A stretch of 64,000 nt of DNA, from assembly GCA_964016985.1 (NCBI GenBank), contig OZ024834.1, positions 84,319,911 to 84,383,910 on the forward strand, given 5' to 3'. The DNA is from Anodontia alba. Its lineage: Eukaryota; Mollusca; Bivalvia; Lucinida; Lucinidae. Below the pieces are notes generated by a model. It was not told the origin of the DNA. It saw only the letters and a list, made by a program, of their open reading frames with translations, and searched no databases. Within the stretch, counting starts at the first letter, position 1; every line of letters starts with the position of its first letter. The position numbers and the translations under genes are program-made. Positions 36,597-45,500 of this stretch are shown here, one piece after another.

Positions 36597-39500
36597 GTGA
36601 GTTAAACTATTTATAAAGCTTCATGCATGAACATTATGTTAACAAATCTATGTAATGTGTACCCCTTGTTTCCCCATAATACATAGTGGAAATGGCTATG
36701 TTGGGGTCTACATTATAGGCTGTTTTTTTTGTTTGTTTTTTTTTTCAGAATTTTGTAAGTGATTGAAGGGAGTGCAAAATTATGCTTGTTGTTTTATTTC
36801 TCCAATTAAACTTAATTACCGGTATGTTACTTACAACTAAATCAGCTTATTCAAACAGTAAGTTACCAAAATTAACCAGCAGTTGCATTATAATTAATAC
36901 ATCCTGTTGGTTGCATTGTCATGATTGTATTAGTCTATTAGGTTAGATTGTTTTGTTTGTTGTAAATGTGTGACAGAATGAAGACCAATGGTAATCAGAA
37001 AATTATGCAGTTGAATTTATGAGCGTGAAGTGAAATCCAGGCATCTGATGCTGATTGATGGAAAAGTAGGCAGAGCTGTAAGATATTTGTTAATATCTAT
37101 ATACTTCTCCTAAAATTTGAATTACACATTCAACCAAAATATTAGCAGATGAGCACACCAGAAAGCCTTGCCATACTTGGTCCTTCTATTTGAACAATTC
37201 CAGTTTACTACCTATTGATGTGTCTTGAAATTGCCAAATGAGTGACAGACAGTACAGACCCTGATCAGACACACAGAATGCAGTGTCTGATCTGGACTAC
37301 ACTGTTTGCACAGGACTGTCAGGCCCAAAACATAGGGTAAATATGGTAGTCTGTTAAACTATATTTTTCATCACGAAAACATGCCTATTTAATTTTGACC
37401 CCCTTAAACTCCACTTTTATACAGTAAAACTGGGGTTTACAGGGGTATACATTAATTTTCTTATTTCTGCTCAAAAACATAGATTCATGGTACTCATTAG
37501 AACTGCCTCATTGAGGCAGTTATAATGAGTACCTACAGACTATGTTTTTGAGCAGAAATATGAAAACTATCAGAATTTTCTATCTGAAAATTTTCATTTT
37601 TAGGTGGTAAAATTCTCAGTATTTTTGAATAGGTGTGTTTTCGTAATGTGTACCTGATGGTTTGGCTGAAAGGTGCTGAATGAATGGCAAACAGTGCATA
37701 TTATGATGAAACTGCACAGAGCAGTTTGCTTTGGGTAGATTCTGGGTAAGTTTCCTTAGGTAGGTCTGTCCAAATATATTTAAGGTGATGGATACACCTG
37801 GAGCTTTTGCTGCCATTTGTCAAAAAAAAAGACAACTTTTTCCAACAGAAAGTTGCTTCCCTAGTTTGTGAATTATTTTGAAAATGTGGTAACTCTTAAT
37901 CCCTGGTATTTAAATCTTTTCAAAACTTTGCCAAGTTGGGGTTACGCTAGAAGGAAAGAAAGGAGCAAATATCCTTTTAAGAGAGATTTTAACCTATTTT
38001 AGTTAGGCAAACCCCCAAAACCCAAAAAGGTAATTGGCAAACAGTGCAGACCCAGATCAGATGCCACATTCTATGGCATCTAATCTGGGTCTACACTATT
38101 TGCATTAAATATAGGAATTTCTATAAAAAATATCTGATTGGCCCTTTTCTTTTTCACTGCTTGATGTGGCTCTTTTCATATATTCAGGTTTGCATGTTCT
38201 GATAAAGTTGCGTGCGTACGTTATTTGCCGCGTAATGTCGCCTTACGTTTTCACAAATGGATGTGACGTTAAATGTTTTTCAAAATGGAGTTTAGTTCTG
38301 AAGAAGACGTGAAGTCGAAACATTAAAAAAGCTGTGTTTTGTCCTATTTCTTTGACCATTTTATTTTATAAAAAATATAGTAACAATAAAAAAACCAGAT
38401 ACCCTGCTGTTGTAAATAGACCAGTCCAAAGAATTGTGGTAGAATAGTCCACTCTACGTGAATGGGTTAAGAGAATAATTATCTGGATACCTAGCTGTCT
38501 TACTAGAACTATGCTCTCTGAGTTTCCTGTTTGTTAAAGGAGAACGCAATTAACATATGTTGTTGGTGTTTCCTTTAGTAAAGTGCTGAGCAAACTATTT
38601 ACTTTGATGCAAGTTTTATCAAAAACAATAGACAAAAATTTCACCACCAAAAAAAATGAACATTTTCAGATAAAAATTCTGATATTTTTCATATTTCTAC
38701 TCAAAACATAGATTGTGGGTAATAGTTAGAACCGCCTCAGCGAGGCGGTTCTAACAAGTACCCACAATCTATGTTTTAGAGCAGAAATAAGGAAAATAAT
38801 GTATACCCCTGTAAACCCCAGTTTTACTATATTAAAGTGGGGTTTAAGGGGGTCATAATTATATAGGTATGTTTTCGTGATGGAAATACTCAGGAAGTTA
38901 CAGTGGTTTGAATATATTCAAAATGACCTTTATAGATGCCGCCGTATTTTCGGCTTTGTGACGTCAAACTACCCAGATAAAATATACAAAAACCTAATTA
39001 TAATGGGTCTTTAAGAATATTTAGCTACAGTGTATAACATATACTAAATTATAGTGACAAGCAATCACTTTCCTTAAAGTAATCCAAATTTGTAAGAAGA
39101 ACAACTTTTAAAATAGATTTTTAAACTTTTGTGAAATCTCATTAAAAATTCAAGATGGCAGCGCCCATACCACCAGTGTTAAAATATTCAGTTTCCATAA
39201 CTTCCTGAATTTTTGACCGATTTTGATCAAATTAGTATCAACATTAATGGTTTGTGAAGCTCTTTACTTTGCAGTACAATATGCTTTAAGGTTGGGTTCC
39301 CCTTTAACCTTTACTACTCTATGGTCAAATTCAGCAGGCAAACCTGAAATCAGTGATAGTTTTCTTATTCTCTGGATGTGAAATACAGCTCATGACTGTA
39401 TGGTACTTCATTGCACAGAGCCTTTCGTTATCATTCTCCCATCATCTTGATATGACTTAAATAATGTTGAAAGGACGTAAAACACCAAGTTATCAAATTG

Positions 39501-42500
39501 TCGTTTTCTTATTTTTTTTGTCCAGAAAATTGGATTTGACATTTCATGCAAATTGTCTCCGAAAATCCTATTTTCTGGGAGAATATTTCAAAATGTTAAC
39601 TGTTTGCGAAATAATTTTTTCCCAGCATGCTTAGCATTAAATTTCAGGTGATGGGAGCAGCTATGATAGTAGTGGGAGCCTACTTACAGATCTCTAATGC
39701 AAGTTATATGAAGCTGGTACCCAGCGATGATTTCTTCACAGCAACAGCCTTGATGATAGCATCAGGTACCATTGTTGTGGTGGTCTGTCTGTTTGGTTTT
39801 GCAGGAGTTTTAATGGAAAGCCAGTGCTTCTTGGGTATTGTAAGTATCCACCAACACTCTACATAATCTTATAAATGATTATTAAAATCTTGTTAACAAA
39901 CACATGTACTAACAGTTACACATTTACACTGCACAACATGTAATATGATATATGTGTAGGTATATTATAATTCCATATTTCATCTTGAAAGTATCCATGA
40001 GGCCATTCGAAAACACACCTAACACCGCCTCCGGTTACTTTTGCCATTACTTACAGTTTACATTACGAAAACACGCCTATTCAAATATATTGAGAATTTT
40101 ACCACCAAAAACCGAAAACTTTAACACATGAAAAATTCTGGTAGTTTTCATATTTCTGCTCAAAACATAGATTGTGGATACTTGTTAGAACTGCCTCACC
40201 GAGGCAGTTCTAACGAGTACCCACAATCTGTGTTTTTGAGCAGAAATAAGAAAATTAATGTATACCCTGGTAAACCCCAGTTTTACTGTGGGGTTTAAAG
40301 GGGTCAAAACTATATAGGTGTGTTTTTGTAATGTCCTCTGGACGTGAAATTCAAAATCATCATATGAGTTAAACTGTAAGAAAATGTGCCTTTGTAAATA
40401 TGCCTCCAATGTGGACTTAAGTCAGTCTGTGTATCAAAAGTCTGCTTGGAGTCTTTCTATAAGTACTCTTCAGATAGCCTATTGCGAAAACATACCTTTA
40501 TAATTTCAGTTTGACCCCTTAAACCCCATTTTTATATAGTAGAACTAAGGATTACAGGGGTATACATTATTTTTCTTATTTCTGCCCAAAAACATAGAAT
40601 GTGGGTACTCGTTAGAACTGCCTTGGTGAGGTGAGTCTAAAGAGTACCCACAATCTATGTTTTGAGCAGAAATATGAAATATATAAGAATTTTTATCTGA
40701 AAACTTCCAGTTTTTGGTGGTAAAATTTTCAGTATATTGAAATGGGCGTGTTTTCATAATGCAAGAATATAGGGGATTGATTTTTCTAGACAGATGACTT
40801 GAGATACTGAATATGCAAAGGTGTACCTACTGATAGCATTTTGTTGTTTTTAAAACATTAATCTTTTGAGGGTTTTTTTTTTTTTTTTTGTGACTTTTAA
40901 ATTCTTCCAGTTTTATACCTTTGTGCATATCTGACGTTATTACCTGTTTCATCCAGATTAGTATACCGGTCCTTTTGACACAAGTGATCCATATGGGTTG
41001 ACATGTCATTAACCTAAACTCATCATCATCATCAAATAGCCAAGAAGCCAACTTTGAAGGTATTTCTGGCAGACACCGAAGACTGATCAGACTGCACAGT
41101 GGCACATATATCCAAAAGTACATTCTCACATCACAGCTTATATTTCTTTTCTATTTCTTTTTCAGTACTTCATTTGTGTTCTAATTATCTTCGCTCTTGA
41201 GATAGCTGCTGGAGTGATTGGCTTTATCTTCTATAATGAGGTAATTATCATACTAACTTTTGTGTTTTCTTACAAGTACATGTGATGGTTCCAATATGTT
41301 GCATTTTCATAGACCCAGATAAGACCAATAAAGTCATATGTGTATTTCAGGTTACATCAAATTTTAACCCTTTAACCCTTTAACCCTTGCCATTAAGTAT
41401 GTGAATTTGTATGAACAATCTGGATCAAATAATCTGATTGGCTGAAAATTAGAAGTGGATGTGGCATCTTAATATATTCAGCATGACAAGGGATGGCAGA
41501 GCTGCATTTTAATATTTTTTGGGGCCTGAATATACACATGTACTTAATATTCAGCATAATACATGTACATAGTTATAGACGAGAGAGGTTCACATATGTT
41601 ATTTTCTTTTTGTGTTCTGCACAAAAACATACTAGTAGTTGGAATTGCAACACTGAGATGATTCTAATGAGTACTAGAAAATGTTTTCATGGAGATAAAA
41701 GAAAATCTTCAGTATGATATTTGAAAAAATGCCTCTTTTAAGTTTTGATATCCAGAACTAACTTAACCCTTCTCTTGCAGAAAACGACATGCCCTGTCTT
41801 AGCAAACAGTATAGATCCAGATCAGTTGGCTTCTGAAGAAGCCAACTGATCTGGATCTGCACTGTTTGTCATTCAGTATGTGAATTTGTATCAACAGCCT
41901 TGATCAAGTAATCTGCTTGGCTGGAAATTAGAAGTGGGTGTGGCATCTTAATTTATTCAGCATGACAAGGGTTAACATAAAATATTGGTCCTAGTGGCTC
42001 ATATGCTTGAGTACCTGCCTTCATCTGTGGAGTTTGTTGATTGGCTCCTTAGCTGGGTCATATCTAAGACTAGAGATTATAATTGGTACTAGCTGCTTTT
42101 TCACTGCACTTAGCATTAGGAAGAAGAGCTAGGACTGGTGGTACCCATGTCGGTATAATGTGACCAGTAGCAGTATGACATCATAATGTCTAGGGCAGGA
42201 TACTGCAGTGAGACAACACTAGAAAAGGGTGTCATTTTCATAACTCCAGATAAGGCACTTTTTTCATCCAAATATTGTTGATATTTTTCTTATTAATCCA
42301 CAAAACATATATTGTGGGTACTCATTACAAGTGCCTTGCCAAGACACTTCTAATGAGTGTTTTTATGGATAAATAAAAAATTACTTTTCTGATGCCCTCT
42401 CTTATCTAGAGCTATGCATTTCCCACTGTCATAGTATTTCCCACTGTCATAGACACCATCACAACATGACTTAAGGTTGTCAAGTGAGTCTGTGACATTA

Positions 42501-45500
42501 AATCCAATAACTCTTGCTCATTTAGTTTTCTGAGTTTTTTTTTTCAGTGAAAATCTGGAATTATCATTTTCAGGCAGATGGGAAAATAAAAGAAAGATTA
42601 TTAAATGGATTGAAAGATGAAGAGAAGAGGAAGTACTGGGATGAAGTACAGACTAAGGTAAGTCTGAGGGAACAAACAATTCAACCTAAAATGACTAATT
42701 CATTTTAGGTTGAATTGTTTGTTCCCTGCCACAGGTAATTTCCCCTGCTGGCAAATGTCCACTTAGTTAATTGCCCTAGGGTCATTTTTTTTTGTCTGGG
42801 CTGTTTTAAGTATGTTTTTTGTTTCATGAAACCTTGCATGTATGTTGATTTCACTTTAATGATGTCGTATACCACAGTTAAATTTGTTGCTTGTTAACTT
42901 TATGAGTTATATCATAGCTCCAGATAAGGTATTTTTTCATCTGAAAAGTACTGATATTTGAACCAGTGCATGACAAAAACCTACAATAAGACCTGTGTGA
43001 CCAGCAAAAACTCAGATCAGCCTATACGTCTACCCAGTGTGGCAAGGGTTCTTGTTTATCCCTCTTTGGATAGCCCAGAGGCTGTAGAAGGCACATGCCA
43101 TCAGCGAAGAATCTGATCAGACTGCACGGATGCTTAGGCTGATCTGAGTCTTTGCTGATTGCACAAGTCTTATTCTGGCTCATTTTTCTGATTTCTCCAT
43201 GAAAACATATGTTGTAGGTACTCATTAGAAGCACTACTCATTAGAAGCTCGTAGAGTCACTTCTAATGAATACCACAACATATGTTACATGACCCCCTCT
43301 TATCTGGAGCTATGAGTCACCTTGACATGAGAATGACATACATGTACATGCAAGGGAGAGGACTTTTACTTGGAGTGTCTCAATAGTGTGACTGCCTTCA
43401 GATCAAGTGGTTCTAAGTTGGATTGATCCACAACCTAGTCATTCCCATAACTACAGATAAGAATGAGTATCCAGGAAATATTATTCTTATTTCTGCGCGA
43501 AAACATGTTGTGAGCAGGGGATGGCCGGGTGTGGTGAAGGTGTCGTGTATCTTAAGTCACCGGGGCATCCAACTGATACTGGCTTACAGTTGGGCAAGGC
43601 CTGCTATCCTTGTAGCAGGTAAGGGTAGAGGGGCAATGTTTCTATTTCTTCTGTTACTTCACTTTCATTCCTGTTCCTCTTTCTTCCCTGTCCTTCTCTT
43701 TCATCTCTTCTACTATCTCTTATCTCCCATTCTTTGGGAGACGACACAAAACGACCCAAAAGGGTTGACATGTCGTTAAACCCTTGCCGGCCTCGGTGGC
43801 TCAGTTGGATGCGCTGTTCGACTGGAGACCAGGAGGTCGCGGGTTCAACCCCCGCCAAGGTCGGCAACATTCTTTTGTGGAGATTGATCGTGAAATATTT
43901 TCTACGGTCATTCTCTCCCTTCTGCTGATTCAAGAAGGGCAGTTGTCAGTTTCTGGCGAAAGAATGTGCACAATACTGGTTAACCGCTTAGAGGACTAAG
44001 CCTGCCCTGTAAATGTGTGGTTAAGTAAACTGACCGCGCTCGACATGACCCCATTGGGCTGACTGGGCGGTAAAACCTCAACACAAACAAATGTCGTTAA
44101 ACCCCAACACAATCAATATGTTGTGGGCAGTCATTAGAAGGGCCTCATGGAGACACTTAATGAGTACCATAGTGCATGTTTTCACGCAGAAATAAGAAAA
44201 GTATTAGTACTCTTTGGTAGGAAAAAGTGCCTTATCTGAACTATAGTATTGTTGGCATTGTCATATTTATTAGCAGGGAAAATTTCATGCTCAGCTGAAT
44301 GGAGCATGGAATAAGTTTATAACCTTGGGACCTGGTCACATCAGTGTTGTCATGAAACTTCTTAGGTACATTCGATTTGTCCCAAGGAGAACACATATGC
44401 ATTTCTGTTTGTTGCAGTTTCACTTAGATGATGTTTTGTACCACAATTAAGGTTATTGCTAATGTTAAACAATAACACAAACAATATTCAGCCAGCCTTG
44501 GTGGCTCAGTTGGATGCGCATCTGACTGGTGATCAGGAGGTTGCGGGTTAGATCCCTGCTGGTCGGCAACATTCTTTGGTGGAGATTGATCATGAAATAT
44601 TTTCTACGGTCATTCTCTCCCTTCCGCTGATTCAAGAAGGGCAGTTGTCAGTTTCTGGCGAAAGAATGTGCACAATACTGGTTAACCACTTAGAGGACTA
44701 AGCCTGCCCAGTAAACGTGTGGCTAGGTAAATTGACCGTGCCCGACATGGCCCCAGTGGGTTGACTGGGCCGTAAAACCTCAACACAAACAAATACCCAT
44801 TTGTGCGCTTAGGGTTTTCAAAATTACTGGAAAAACTTGTAGTAAAATATCCACCTAATAAGGGCACACTTTAAAGAAAGATCAGCAGAGGACTTCATGA
44901 GGAGCACATTTAATGATGCTTATGAGATACTATTTTCTGATTTTCTGTATAAAAAAAAATGTTGTGGGTACTTGTTTGAATTGCCTCGACTTGTCGAGGC
45001 AATTCAAATGAGTACGCACCTGTTTTTTATAAAAAAGTAGATGAAAGTACACTGGTTGTGATCTAACTGATAAATTGCTTGACTGTGCCCTTATAGGAGT
45101 ATGTGTGGTAAGTGGGTCAGTTTTAGGGTAAGTATGGTAAGGAGTTAAGGTGTCCCAATATTTAGGGTAATATGGTGTGTTATTTTGTAGGAACGTTGTT
45201 GCGGGGTGACCAACTACACAGACTGGTACTATATAATAGATAATGACTATCCACTAGCTGTTCCGGACTCCTGCTGTGATGGCCCAATCTGTGGACTGCA
45301 GGGTTATAAAGTAGCATATGATGAGGTAAAGGTTTCTTTTAAATATGATGAGGATGAGAAAATGACCCTTATCGAATATAAGGGCAACCAAGGCCAGTTT
45401 CAAATATGATGCACCATGATTCAGGAGACCTACTGTCCTTTCGGTATCACTCAGAAAGACATTTTTTGCTTGGTGTTTTATTTTAAATGAAAATAGTTCG

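Larger units (their letters stand above)
43440..44243. mobile_element. MITE-B carrying a nested SINE-like element that itself carries SINE-1
   Basis: B arms: CATAACTACAGATAAGAATG to AACATGTTGTG (43512), resuming at 44116 as ATATGTTGTGGGCAGTC to CTTATCTGAACTATAG. The intervening 43513-44115 is one inserted unit, flanked by ACATGTTGTG / ATATGTTGTG, a 10-bp near-duplicate. Confidence 0.75.

Noticed and set aside
40827..41129. 100-codon minus-strand frame in tetraspanin intron 2
   Set aside because: Contains a poly-Lys/Asn low-complexity run from a T tract, no domain, and is antisense to an intron.
43795..43860. tRNA gene at the heads of SINE-1 copies
   Set aside because: Box A and B are present, but the acceptor and anticodon stems do not fold into a cloverleaf, and each is fused to a conserved SINE body and tail.
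43604..43933. 109-codon minus-strand frame containing a run like GVEPATSWSPVEQRIQLSHRG
   Set aside because: It is the antisense translation of SINE-1's tRNA-derived head, a common artefact in predicted proteins.
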